A stretch of 64,000 bases of DNA from Pseudomonas citri. GTDB lineage: Bacteria; Pseudomonadota; Gammaproteobacteria; Pseudomonadales; Pseudomonadaceae. A program made the translations under genes and the position numbers. This document shows, in pieces, positions 54,946 through 63,412 of this stretch. Location of the stretch: contig NZ_JAODAB010000003.1 of the NCBI RefSeq assembly GCF_025336485.1, positions 1-64,000 on the forward strand, written 5' to 3'. The notes beneath the pieces were generated by a model. It was not told the DNA's origin, made no database searches, and worked only from the letters and a program-made list of their open reading frames with translations. The first letter of the stretch is position 1; every line of letters begins with the position of its first letter.

Positions 54946-55586
54946 AGGGCCTCCCCCACGCTTGCGTGCCGTGGCAGGGTGTAATGCCTCGTCGTTTTAC
55001 CATGCAGGCTGTAAATCATCATCGAGAGATAAGACAGCGTGTGCGTCGCGCCCAACAAATAGCCGTGGCCTCCCATCAGTTTTTCCGCCCTGTTGGTCAA
55101 CTGGGTGATTTGCCACTGGTCTTGTTCGGCGTCTTGAAAGTCCTGCGCGGCGATGCGCATTTCCCATTGCAACATCAGCAGGCTGCACTGGCTGCTCACG
55201 TCGGCAAACTCGGCCTTAATCAACTGATGCTGGGTGGTTTTCACACCAAAGCTGCGGCGCGCTGACAGATGCGTCCAACTCATGCTCAACATGCGCGTCA
55301 GCAGTCCCAAGCGGGCCGCGACGGAGATAATCAGGCAAGTGTCATCGACGACCGTTGCCTGCTCCGCTCCCAGGTATCGAAGATCCAGGCCAAGCGAGGC
55401 AAGTACCCGATCTGCCGGCCCGGACTGGCTGGCAGCGTCATCCCGCTCGAGTGGCACGAGTTGATAACCTTGGTTGAACACCGGCTTGGTCTGATCGGGC
55501 AACCCAACGTGCAATAGTCGCACGGCTTCTGCGGGCTCATGGTCCGCAAACAGCTGATAAGTTCGGTTAAACGGACCATCAGGCAT
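54942..55586 (-). CDS. Half-length acyl-CoA dehydrogenase-like protein
   Basis: A 214-residue protein (start MPDGPFNRTYQLF). The sequence from ADRVLASLGLDLRYL through ISVAARLGLLTRMLSMSW to NRAEKLMGGHGYLLGATHTL corresponds to the C-terminal helical domain of acyl-CoA dehydrogenases (compare the usual QLLGGxGY motif). The N-terminal helical domain, the TEPxxGSDA motif and a YEGT-type catalytic Glu are missing; HGKTTRHYTL stands where YEGT would be. It is therefore either a non-catalytic partner or a repurposed domain. Start overlaps the carrier protein gene and the stop overlaps the MATE start, so it looks expressed rather than decayed. Confidence 0.6.
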   Translation of the reverse strand: MPDGPFNRTYQLFADHEPAEAVRLLHVGLPDQTKPVFNQGYQLVPLERDDAASQSGPADRVLASLGLDLRYLGAEQATVVDDTCLIISVAARLGLLTRMLSMSWTHLSARRSFGVKTTQHQLIKAEFADVSSQCSLLMLQWEMRIAAQDFQDAEQDQWQITQLTNRAEKLMGGHGYLLGATHTLSYLSMMIYSLHGKTTRHYTLPRHASVGEAL

Positions 55587-55839
55587 ACGCACTCTCCAAC
55601 TGCAGGTGCTGTCCAATCCAACCGATCAACTTGCCAACGGTGGTAAATGCATCCTGATTGATCTGATCCGGATCAAACATCAGCCCAGGGACTTTTTCCT
55701 CAAGCGTCAGTAAAAACTGAACGAACAATACCGAATCCAGATCCAGATCTTCGTTGAAATCCGTTTCCAGACCGACCGAGACGGTCGAAGACATGACATC
55801 ATTGAGCGCTTCATTAACCGCCGACAGAAGACTTGACAT
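55579..55839 (-). CDS. Carrier protein 3
   Basis: An 86-residue carrier protein. Start MSSLLSAVNEALN has GCGAGGTTCTAT upstream. The attachment Ser is in LDLDSVLFVQFLL (about residue 39), preceded by a strongly acidic turn (NEDLDLDS). Encoded between the KAS-III-like protein (overlap 26 bp) and the half-length dehydrogenase-like protein, it probably carries the unit handled by these two. Confidence 0.8.
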   Translation of the reverse strand: MSSLLSAVNEALNDVMSSTVSVGLETDFNEDLDLDSVLFVQFLLTLEEKVPGLMFDPDQINQDAFTTVGKLIGWIGQHLQLESAYA

Positions 55840-56773
55840 ATAGAACCTCGCTATTTTCATTTTTTTCAATTAAAACGCATGAAAGCGTAACCCCCATGCC
55901 CATGGTCAGGCAGAGAATTCTCTTTCCCGTGAAGTCTTCCAATAAGCCAGACAAGTTAAATAGAACGTCTGAGCAATAAGCATGTCCGTACTCCGCGACA
56001 TGCCTGGTAAACAGGATGCCTTTGAAATTCAATTTCTCGACAACTCTTTCAAGCATCGGCAAGTCTAGATTGCACGGAACGATGGCATCGATGCTGTCAG
56101 CAGGAACGTTGAACTTATCCAGCACGGTTAGATAAAAATCATGATATTCCTGTTCCAGCGACGCATATAATTCGCGCCGGCGCACGGCAGACTCATGCCG
56201 ATGATTGTCATAAAACGAGGACATGTGCTTTACCGCCGTATGGGTCAAATTCCATTGGGCGGGTCCCGCATTGAGCAGCATCGCGGCCGGTATTTCAGCC
56301 AATACGCTGTTATCCAGTCGATTGACAGCACTGTGAAAAGCCTTCTCCCCCGTAAGAAGAATCATAGGCTCGCCGCGCTTGCTCGATCTGTTTTTTAATA
56401 AATGAATCGCTGATAGGGCAGACGAGCAATGATTCAAACTCACGCTGAGTACTTCCCAGTGCCCTATCCCGCATGCCTCGGCAACCTCCTCCAGCCAACG
56501 ATTATCAAAGAATGTGTTATGCGTTTGTGTTTTGGCATACACCAGGCAACCTTTGACTTCTTTTACCTGTGGGTTTGCCATAACCAATGCGCACAGCGTT
56601 TCCACAAGCATCTCTGCGTGGGTTCCGGAAGACATCCCGACGGAGTGCAAAGAATAATAACGCTGTAGTACCTTGCAGGCCCCAGGTTTTAAACCATGAG
56701 ACTGCTCAAGCGTGCTGAGAGGCTCTAGTGAAATACGACCCGGCAACCAACATAAATAATTAAGTGGCAGCAT
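55814..56773 (-). CDS. KAS-III-like protein with His-to-Cys substitution
   Basis: A 319-residue protein. Start is placed at MLPLNYLCWLPGR (56771-56773) because GGGAAGG lies just upstream and the N-terminus then aligns with the stand-alone KAS-III-like enzyme at 36412-37410; a longer frame would run into the insertion-sequence end at 56929. The nucleophile Cys116 is present (LNHCSSAL) and His264 stands at the Asn position (EYGHAYCSD), but the general-base His is replaced by Cys234 (IVPCNLDLP, codon TGC). All three positions agree within one residue with those of the paralogue. It may act only in acyl transfer or have altered chemistry. Confidence 0.75.
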   Translation of the reverse strand: MLPLNYLCWLPGRISLEPLSTLEQSHGLKPGACKVLQRYYSLHSVGMSSGTHAEMLVETLCALVMANPQVKEVKGCLVYAKTQTHNTFFDNRWLEEVAEACGIGHWEVLSVSLNHCSSALSAIHLLKNRSSKRGEPMILLTGEKAFHSAVNRLDNSVLAEIPAAMLLNAGPAQWNLTHTAVKHMSSFYDNHRHESAVRRRELYASLEQEYHDFYLTVLDKFNVPADSIDAIVPCNLDLPMLERVVEKLNFKGILFTRHVAEYGHAYCSDVLFNLSGLLEDFTGKRILCLTMGMGVTLSCVLIEKNENSEVLYVKSSVGG

Positions 56774-56928
56774 AACCTTCCCGCGAAGAATATTTTTAGT
56801 GCGTGTATCAATTGGCCACATCGTCCCAGAAACGGATCGTGCTTTTTGCCTAAAATTGCTTAAAGAGGATGTTTTTCCCATTTGCAGGTCCCACAAATGG
56901 AATTTCCACCGGCGTTCAACGGGGTCTA

Positions 56929-56945
56929 GGGTTTGTACGAAAAGT
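56929..56945 (+). repeat. Solitary IS-type terminal repeat, same as at 37410
   Basis: CTAG followed by GGTTTGTACGAAAAGTCG repeats the left arm of the inverted repeat at 37410-37452. The following sequence (about 56946-57050, starting CCGAGTGGCGATCAGG) looks like the internal end of an insertion sequence, with no transposase left. It lies between the first gene of the leftward biosynthetic operon and the nitric-oxide locus, so it marks the right border of the cluster. Confidence 0.6.
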
Positions 56946-57054
56946 CGCCGAGTGGCGATCAGGCAAGGCGAAAACGGGGGATGTAATCGCCTCACCTTTC
57001 TGCGCACCTCTCCTGCAAGACGGCGCTTCCTCGGCTCCCCAGGCTTTATGCCTG

Positions 57055-57405
57055 TTATTCCTCCGATGCGACCAGTCGAGGACCTTTGCGTGTGACCTGT
57101 TGCCCGACTTCAAAACGCGCATTGGGCGAACGCACCGTACTCATCTCGCCTTGGGCGTTTTTTACCTCGTAGGCGGTTTCAGTTTTGCCGATGCCTGTCT
57201 GCACTGCGCTGCCCGCGAAAAAACCGCCTGCAGCGCCGACGATTGCCCCAATCGGGCCGCCTGCTGCCCCAGCCATCATTCCGGTCAAGGCGCCGAAACC
57301 CTTGCCGGCGGTTGTGTCGGGGACTTCACGGACGATCTGGTCGGCCTGGCATAACGGAGCCAGCAGTACACATAGAGTAAAACTGAGCGCGATTGAACGA
57401 GTCAT
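57055..57405 (-). CDS. Glycine-zipper outer-envelope protein
   Basis: A 116-residue exported protein: signal peptide MTRSIALSFTLCVLLAPLCQ (cleavage near residue 21), then a glycine-zipper block FGALTGMMAGAAGGPIGAIV and GAAGGFFAGSA (about residues 36-67) that can form a membrane-inserted helical hairpin, and a polar tail. No clear lipobox (the Cys in PLCQAD is followed by Gln), though a lipoprotein cannot be excluded. It lies downstream of norR in the same direction. A three-site NorR-like array and a sigma-54-like element stand at the same distances from its ATG as those of norV, so it may be induced by nitric oxide. Confidence 0.75.
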   Translation of the reverse strand: MTRSIALSFTLCVLLAPLCQADQIVREVPDTTAGKGFGALTGMMAGAAGGPIGAIVGAAGGFFAGSAVQTGIGKTETAYEVKNAQGEMSTVRSPNARFEVGQQVTRKGPRLVASEE

Positions 57406-57446
57406 AACATTGCCCCTTTGGATTGGCGTTAGGTTCTCTACCTAAT

Positions 57447-57461
57447 ACACAAAGCGGGCCA
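57447..57461 (-). promoter_or_regulatory. Degenerate sigma-54-like promoter of the glycine-zipper gene
   Basis: Minus-strand TGGCCCG-CTTT-GTGT. The GG element is intact, the -12 element is GT instead of GC. Its distance to the start codon (42 bp from the last base) and to the nearest NorR-like site (about 49 bp) equals that of the norV promoter. Position supports it more than sequence. Confidence 0.4.
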
Positions 57462-57502
57462 AAATTTTTATCTTTAAATATCAACTACTTATATGTATTA
57501 AT

Positions 57503-57560
57503 GGTCATTATGATCTATCTCGAAATAGGTCATAGTGACCGATAAATAGTCAATATGACT
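57503..57560 (-). promoter_or_regulatory. Second array of three NorR-type sites
   Basis: GGTCATTATGATC (57503-57515), GGTCATAGTGACC (57528-57540, perfect palindrome) and AGTCAATATGACT (57548-57560, perfect palindrome). The last two fit GT-N7-AC exactly, the first has one mismatch. Centre-to-centre spacings are 25 and 20 bp, the mirror image of the norV array at 59156-59211, so the array points leftwards to the glycine-zipper gene. Confidence 0.7.
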
Positions 57561-57625
57561 TATCGAACGACAGGTTATCGCCATGCTGGGCTTTGGCTGA
57601 ATCAAGCCTTGATCGGTCGTGAGCG

Positions 57626-59149
57626 CTATTTCAGACCCAACCGCTTCGCCAGCCGGTGCAGGTTGGCCACGTCCATATCCAGCATCCGAGCACAAGCAGA
57701 CCAGTTCTCTGCGCAATTTTTCAGTGTGCTTTCAATCAGTTGACGCTGGAAGTCGTCCGTCGCATCCCGCAGTCCCTGGTCAACCCCGAGGGTAGGAACA
57801 TCCAGTGCAACAGGCGGCGTATCCACCTGCTCGGGCAGTTGATTGAAATGCTGCGCTTCGAGCAGCAACTCGTTACTTTGCTGGGTCGCACGGGCAATGA
57901 TGGTTGCTCGATAGACCGCATGCTCCAGTTCACGAACGTTTCCTGGCCACGTGTACTTTTTAAGCAACGACAGGCTGCTGGCAGCCAACGCCACCCTTTT
58001 CAACCCCATGCGTTCCCTGCTCTGCTCACAGAAAAAGCCCGCCAGCAACGTGATGTCCTGCCCACGCTCCCGCAGAGGAGGCACATGTACAGGGAAAACG
58101 CTTAAACGGTGGAACAGGTCGGCGCGGAACCGATTGTTCAACACCTCCTGCTTCAGATCACGGTTGGTCGCGGCAAGCACTCGAACGTTGACCCGCAGCA
58201 CGTTATCGTCACCGACCCGTTGCAGGTCGCCGTATTGCAGTACACGCAACAGTTTCGCTTGCAGATTCAGTGACAGCTCACCGATTTCGTCGAGAAACAG
58301 TGTGCCGTTATCAGCCATTTCGAACTTGCCGGTGCGATGATGGATAGCGCCGGTAAACGCCCCTTTCACATGACCGAACAACTCACTCTCGGCCACTGAT
58401 TCCGGCAGCGCAGCGCAGTTCAGATAGACCAGAGACTGGCCCGCGCGCGATGAGCCTTCATGGATAGCCTTGGCGACCAGTTCCTTGCCGACGCCGGTTT
58501 CACCCGTGATCAAAACGTTCAGGTGGGAGCCTGCCACCATCTCGATTTCTTTTTTCAACTGCTGCATGACTTCGCTGAGTCCGACCATTTCGGTGCGGGG
58601 CTTACTCACCGGGGTGCGACTGATGGAGACAGGCGTAATGGTCTGACTTTCCAACTGCTCCACCAACAACGCGTTGGTCAATGCTGCAGACGCGAGGGCT
58701 CCCACCAGTCGCAGTTCCTCGTCGCTGAAGTGATCGAACTGTAACGGGTCCATGCCATCGATCGTCAGCGCTCCGATCAGCGCCTGGTCCGCGAACAACG
58801 GCAATCCAATGCAGGCGTGCACTTTGAGATCCTGCCGGCTAGGTATCAGTCCGTCATAGGGATCAGGCAAATGACTCTCGGCCGGAAAGCGCACCACGTC
58901 CCCGGCGCGGGCGATGGCTTCGAGTCGCGGATGTGCGTCAAGGCTGAAGCGGCGCCCCAGAACATCCGGTGCCAAGCCGTCAATCGCCAGCGGACGGAAC
59001 TGTCGCTGTTCGTAACGCAACAAGGCGGAGGCGTCGCAACCGAGCAACTGGCGCAAGGTATTGATCAGGCGTTGAAAACGGTCCTGATGGGAGTTGCCGC
59101 TTTGCAGCTGAATAGCAATGCGTGTAAGGGATTCAACAGAGAGACTCAT
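57626..59149 (-). CDS. norR: Nitric-oxide-responsive sigma-54 activator NorR
   Basis: A 507-residue regulator. The N-terminal GAF domain (residues about 20-170) binds nitric oxide through mononuclear iron in the E. coli protein. The AAA+ domain has Walker [12 protein letters not shown], an intact sigma-54 loop [19 protein letters not shown] and [12 protein letters not shown]. The C-terminal Fis-type HTH is [20 protein letters not shown]. It is divergent from norV, with three matching binding sites and a perfect sigma-54 promoter between them, which confirms the assignment. Confidence 0.93.
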   Translation of the reverse strand: MSLSVESLTRIAIQLQSGNSHQDRFQRLINTLRQLLGCDASALLRYEQRQFRPLAIDGLAPDVLGRRFSLDAHPRLEAIARAGDVVRFPAESHLPDPYDGLIPSRQDLKVHACIGLPLFADQALIGALTIDGMDPLQFDHFSDEELRLVGALASAALTNALLVEQLESQTITPVSISRTPVSKPRTEMVGLSEVMQQLKKEIEMVAGSHLNVLITGETGVGKELVAKAIHEGSSRAGQSLVYLNCAALPESVAESELFGHVKGAFTGAIHHRTGKFEMADNGTLFLDEIGELSLNLQAKLLRVLQYGDLQRVGDDNVLRVNVRVLAATNRDLKQEVLNNRFRADLFHRLSVFPVHVPPLRERGQDITLLAGFFCEQSRERMGLKRVALAASSLSLLKKYTWPGNVRELEHAVYRATIIARATQQSNELLLEAQHFNQLPEQVDTPPVALDVPTLGVDQGLRDATDDFQRQLIESTLKNCAENWSACARMLDMDVANLHRLAKRLGLK

Positions 59150-59155
59150 CGCTAT

Positions 59156-59211
59156 GTCACTTTGACCATAAATTAGTCATACAGACAGTAATCGCGCTTT
59201 GTCAAAAAGAC
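59156..59211 (+). promoter_or_regulatory. Three NorR enhancer sites upstream of norV
   Basis: GTCACTTTGAC (59156-59166), GTCATACAGAC (59176-59186) and GTCAAAAAGAC (59201-59211) each fit the NorR core GT-N7-AC. The third is inside the perfect inverted repeat TTGTC-AAAAA-GACAA. Spacings are 20 and 25 bp. NorR of E. coli needs three such sites (established). Confidence 0.85.
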
Positions 59212-59252
59212 AATCTATGTTTATTTTTTAGCAAAAACAATGATTTATGACA

Positions 59253-59267
59253 TGGCACGAAGGTTGC
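59253..59267 (+). promoter_or_regulatory. Sigma-54 promoter of norVW
   Basis: TGGCACG-AAGG-TTGC is a perfect match to the sigma-54 consensus, 42 bp before the norV ATG and just downstream of the NorR sites. Confidence 0.92.
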
Positions 59268-59308
59268 CATCTTCGGTGTAGAACTTCATTTCAACACCGA
59301 GGCAGGAC

Positions 59309-60751
59309 ATGTCAATTCACGTCAAGAACAACATTCATTGGGTCGGCCAGCGCGATTGGGAAGTGCGGGACTTCCACGGCACAGAATACAAATGCCACAG
59401 AGGCAGCAGCTACAACAGCTACCTGATCCGCGAAGAAAAGACCGTATTGATTGATACGGTTGATCACAGGTTTAGCCGGGAGTTCGTAAAGAACCTGGCG
59501 ATGGAAATAGACCTGAACACGCTGGACTGTATCGTCATCAACCATGCCGAAGAGGACCACGCCGGGGCGCTGACGGAGTTGATGTCGCTGATCCCCAACA
59601 CGCCCATCTATTGCACCGCCAATGGCGTGGACTCGATCAACGGTCATCACCATCATCCAGAGTGGAATTTCAACGTAGTGCATACCGGCGACACCCTGGA
59701 TGTCGGCAATGGCAAGCAGTTGGTTTTCGTGGAAACGCCCATGCTGCATTGGCCGGACAGCATGATGACGTACATGACCGGCGATGCCGTACTGTTTAGT
59801 AATGATGCTTTTGGCCAGCATTACTGCGACGAGCATCTGTTTAATGATGAAGTGGACCAAAACGAACTGTTCGAACAGTGCCAACGCTACTACGCCAACA
59901 TTCTCACGCCGTTCAGTCGCCTGGTCATTCCGAAAATTACCGAGATCCTCGGCTTCAATCTGCCGGTCGATATGATCGCCACCGCCCATGGCGTGGTGTG
60001 GCGTGAAAATCCGACGCAGATTGTGCACCGCTATCTGGAGTGGGCGGCGGACTATCAGGAGGACCGCATCACACTGTTCTACGACACCATGTCGAACAAC
60101 ACCCGCATGATGGCCGATGCCATCGCACAAGGCATTCACGAAGTCGATCCGGGTGTAGCGGTGAAGATTTTCAACGTGTCGCGCCATGACAAGAATGAGA
60201 TTCTGACCAACGTCTTCCGCTCAAAAGGTGTCCTGGTGGGTTCGTCCACCATGAACAACGTCATGATGCCGAAAGTCGCCGCCCTCCTGGAGGAAATAAC
60301 CGGGCTGCGTTTCCGTAATAAAAAGGCTTCGGCATTTGGCAGCTACGGCTGGAACGGTGGTGCGGTAGACCGTATCCAGACGCGCCTGATGGACGCGGGA
60401 TTTGAAACCACGTTGTCGCTCAAAGCCAAGTGGCGCCCGGACGGTGACTCGCTCGAGGTTTGCCGGGCCCATGGACGCGAAATCGCCCGGCAATGGGCGC
60501 TGCATCCAGCGCCCGACGCACCCGTCGCACGACCTGCCGCCGCGGCACCTGTCCAGGCAGAACCCATCGCGGACAACGGCTCGCGCATGCAGTGCAGCGT
60601 CTGCCAATGGATCTACGACCCGGCGATCGGCGAGCCGATGCAGGACGTGCCGCCGGGTACGGCCTGGAGTGAGGTGCCGGATTACTTCCTGTGCCCTGAG
60701 TGTTCAATGGGTAAATCAGTGTTCGATGAGCTGGCTTCGGAGGCGAAATGA
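59309..60751 (+). CDS. norV: Flavorubredoxin, nitric oxide reductase NorV
   Basis: A 480-residue three-domain protein. The metallo-beta-lactamase-like di-iron domain (residues 1-250) has the ligand motif [11 protein letters not shown] and later His/Asp ligands ([29 protein letters not shown]). The flavodoxin domain (about 255-400) has [20 protein letters not shown], the FMN loop. The C-terminal rubredoxin has two CxxC motifs ([11 protein letters not shown] and [10 protein letters not shown]). It reduces NO to N2O in the cytosol with electrons from NorW. Start ATG follows GAGGCAGGAC. Overlaps norW (ATGA at 60748-60751). Confidence 0.95.
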   Translation: MSIHVKNNIHWVGQRDWEVRDFHGTEYKCHRGSSYNSYLIREEKTVLIDTVDHRFSREFVKNLAMEIDLNTLDCIVINHAEEDHAGALTELMSLIPNTPIYCTANGVDSINGHHHHPEWNFNVVHTGDTLDVGNGKQLVFVETPMLHWPDSMMTYMTGDAVLFSNDAFGQHYCDEHLFNDEVDQNELFEQCQRYYANILTPFSRLVIPKITEILGFNLPVDMIATAHGVVWRENPTQIVHRYLEWAADYQEDRITLFYDTMSNNTRMMADAIAQGIHEVDPGVAVKIFNVSRHDKNEILTNVFRSKGVLVGSSTMNNVMMPKVAALLEEITGLRFRNKKASAFGSYGWNGGAVDRIQTRLMDAGFETTLSLKAKWRPDGDSLEVCRAHGREIARQWALHPAPDAPVARPAAAAPVQAEPIADNGSRMQCSVCQWIYDPAIGEPMQDVPPGTAWSEVPDYFLCPECSMGKSVFDELASEAK

Positions 60752-61881
60752 GCAAGGAAATTGTCATTGTGGGCTCCGGCTTTGCGGCTCGTCAGGTGGT
60801 CAAGAACTTGCGCAAGCTTGATGCAGCGGTCCCCATTCGCTTGATCGCCGCAGACAGTTGCGATGAGTACAACAAGCCCGACCTGAGCCACGTTATCAGC
60901 CTCAATCAGACCGCGGACGACATGACTCGACAGTCCGCGGCGGACTTTGCCGAGATGTATCGGTTGACCCTGAACGCTGGCTGCCGGCTGACTGCGATTG
61001 ACCGGAAAACCAAGTGCATCAGCACGGACGACCAAGCATTCAGCTACGACAAACTGATTCTTGCCACGGGGGCGCAAGCCGTCGTTCCACCGATTCCCGG
61101 GCAAGAGTGGATGGTGACGCTGAACAGTCAGCAAGAATACCGAGATGCACAACAGGCCTTGAAAGTCGCACGACGCGTGCTGATCCTGGGAGCCGGCTTG
61201 ATTGGCAGTGAACTGGCCATGGACATGAACCGGGCCGCAAAGCAGGTGGTGCTGATGGACAAGTCCTGCAGCCTGCTGGCATCGCTGCTGCCTGTCGAGG
61301 TAAGTAGCCGCCTGCAGCACCGGTTATGCCAGATGGGTGTGGAAACGGTGTTCAACCAGTCTTTAGCGTCCATTGAAAAAAGAGCCGATGGTCTGTTGGC
61401 GACTTTGTCCAATCAGCGGCACATCTCCACCGACGTGATCGTGGCCGCAATCGGGTTGAAACCCGATACGACGATAGCAGCACAGGCTGGTTTACAAGTG
61501 GATCGTGGGATTGAAGTAGACGGCCGAATGTGCACTTCTGATCCGCACATATTTGCCATTGGCGATTGCGCGCAGATCCAGGGCAAGCTGCTGCCGTTTC
61601 TGCAACCCATTCAGTTAAGCGCCATGACCCTGGCGCGTAATGTGCTGGGTGGCGATGAGCAAGTGAAATTCCCGGCGATGCTGGTCAGGGTAAAGACTCC
61701 GGAAATGCCGCTGCATCTGGCCGGAGAAACCAGCCGTCAGGACTTGCAATGGCAGATCAACCTTGAGTCACAGGGGCTGGTAGCCAGGGGCCTGGACATG
61801 GCGGGACAGCTACGAGCGTTCGTCGTGAGTGAAGACCACATGAAACAGGCCTTTGCATTGTTACGGCAGCTTGCGTCGTAA
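60748..61881 (+). CDS. norW: NADH:flavorubredoxin reductase NorW
   Basis: A 377-residue FAD/NAD(P)H oxidoreductase: [18 protein letters not shown] (FAD-binding), [17 protein letters not shown] (NADH-binding) and [15 protein letters not shown] (C-terminal FAD motif). It passes electrons to the rubredoxin domain of NorV. Cotranscribed with norV by overlapping codons. Confidence 0.93.
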   Translation: MSKEIVIVGSGFAARQVVKNLRKLDAAVPIRLIAADSCDEYNKPDLSHVISLNQTADDMTRQSAADFAEMYRLTLNAGCRLTAIDRKTKCISTDDQAFSYDKLILATGAQAVVPPIPGQEWMVTLNSQQEYRDAQQALKVARRVLILGAGLIGSELAMDMNRAAKQVVLMDKSCSLLASLLPVEVSSRLQHRLCQMGVETVFNQSLASIEKRADGLLATLSNQRHISTDVIVAAIGLKPDTTIAAQAGLQVDRGIEVDGRMCTSDPHIFAIGDCAQIQGKLLPFLQPIQLSAMTLARNVLGGDEQVKFPAMLVRVKTPEMPLHLAGETSRQDLQWQINLESQGLVARGLDMAGQLRAFVVSEDHMKQAFALLRQLAS

Positions 61882-62270
61882 ACCGAACTTGAAGCGTTCA
61901 TCCGGATCGTCCCATCAACAGGCCGGAGTTGTTCGATCGCGACGTGTAGATCGTGCAACCCGGCCTCCCACCTTCCCTTGAGATTGCAGTTGACGGCACG
62001 GCACGCGTCTGCGCATTATCCGGCCACCCTTCTTCGCAACGGATCATTCATGATTCTCACCACCGACCACATGCTGACTGTCTTGGGCCTTACCGCTCAG
62101 GCATGCGCATGCGTGTCCGTTGCCAAGAAATCGAAGAAACAGTCGCTCATTTGACCGGGGCGCTGTCCCGTCAGATGAGCTGACAGGACAGAAAGTGTTA
62201 GGTCTCCTTCCCTTCTTGATTCCCATCCCTCCTCTGACGTCGACCAATCGGTCTGCCTGAGGAGTAATGC
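61882..62270 (+). other. Intergenic region between norW and dapA-like gene
   Basis: 389 bp with no convincing gene. A short frame ending at 62181 (VRCQEIEETVAHLTGALSRQ then MS and a stop) looks like a lost 3' end of an unrelated gene. The self-complementary run GCATGCGCATGC is at about 62101-62112. The last 20 bases include the ribosome-binding site TGAGGAG for the next gene. Confidence 0.4.
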
Positions 62271-63137
62271 ATGTCTAATTTCCGCGGTATCTGGATTGCG
62301 CTGGTGACCCCGTTTCGTTCGGGACGAGTCGATTTCGAAGCACTGGATGGACTGGTCAAAAAGCTTCTTGCTGAGGGTGTGAGAGGCCTGGTGGTCTGCG
62401 GTACCACCGGTGAAGCCGCCGCGATGAGCAAAGATGAGCAGCTCAAGGTGCTGGATGTGGTGCTGGAGGTCGCGCAGCCTGACCAGGTGATCATGGGGCT
62501 CGCGGGTAACAACCTTCAGGAGACTCTGGACTTCCAGCAAAAGATCCAGGCCCGTGATATTGCCGGTGTTCTCGTACCTGCCCCCTACTACATCCGTCCC
62601 TCACAATCGGGTATCGAATCCTTTTTCAGGACAATCGCTGATGCATCCTCCGTCCCTGTGGTGCTTTACGACATTCCTTACCGCACAGGCGTTCGCATTG
62701 AGCGGGAGACCATCAGGAGAATCGTTCGTCATCCGAATATTGCGGCCGTCAAGGACTGTGGAGGTGACATCGAGACGACCATGGCACTGATCAACGATGC
62801 GCATACCGAAGTGCTCACGGGCGAGGACATTCATCTCTTCAATAACTTGGCCTTGGGTGGCGCCGGTGCGATTTCTGCGTCAGCGCATGTGCGAGCAGAC
62901 CTATATCTACAACTGATGAAAGACATGGACAACAGTAACGTCGCGGCGGGCCGAGCGACGTTCTATAAGCTGCTACCCTGGATTCAGATGGCGTTTACAG
63001 AACCCAATCCGGCGGTAGTGAAAGCGGCCCTTAGCGTCCAAGGACTGATTGCAAATGAATTGCGTGAGCCCATGCAGCCTTGCACTAAGACCACTTTGGA
63101 GCGCCTACGCGTTGTCTTGGACAGTCTGGAGATTTAG
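62271..63137 (+). CDS. DapA/NanA-family aldolase (dihydrodipicolinate synthase-like)
   Basis: A 288-residue protein of the class I aldolase family. GTTGEAAAMSKDEQLKVLDV is the substrate-binding loop (GTTGE), YDIPYRTGVRIE has the catalytic Tyr, and IAAVKDCGGD has the Schiff-base Lys (about residue 161). The family includes 4-hydroxy-tetrahydrodipicolinate synthase (pyruvate plus aspartate semialdehyde, lysine pathway) and several other pyruvate or hydroxy-acid aldolases. Isolation from lysine genes suggests a secondary paralogue with an unknown substrate. Confidence 0.85.
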   Translation: MSNFRGIWIALVTPFRSGRVDFEALDGLVKKLLAEGVRGLVVCGTTGEAAAMSKDEQLKVLDVVLEVAQPDQVIMGLAGNNLQETLDFQQKIQARDIAGVLVPAPYYIRPSQSGIESFFRTIADASSVPVVLYDIPYRTGVRIERETIRRIVRHPNIAAVKDCGGDIETTMALINDAHTEVLTGEDIHLFNNLALGGAGAISASAHVRADLYLQLMKDMDNSNVAAGRATFYKLLPWIQMAFTEPNPAVVKAALSVQGLIANELREPMQPCTKTTLERLRVVLDSLEI

Positions 63138-63412
63138 CGCAGCAGGAGAAGGTGGTTTCATAGCCGTGGTGTCCACAGGGTCAGGTGGAGACCATGGCCA
63201 TCGATGTCTATGATGTAAAACTATGAAGTCCTCCTAACTGCAGGTCCTCATGTCGAAGGGGTTTCTGTGATCGTGGTACTGACCTGACGTCGAGCTGCCG
63301 GTCGTGATCGAAGATCGCAGTTTCATCACATGCATTCCTGTGCTGAGCGCGTAGCTTACCGAAGCTGGCGCCGTCCAAAGGTTATTAGGGAAGCCGTGAA
63401 CGGGGTGATGAC

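Noticed and set aside
56774..57007. N-terminal extension of the KAS-III-like protein beyond 56773
   Set aside because: It would read through the IS-type end at 56929, lacks homology to paralogues, and a good ribosome-binding site precedes the ATG at 56773.
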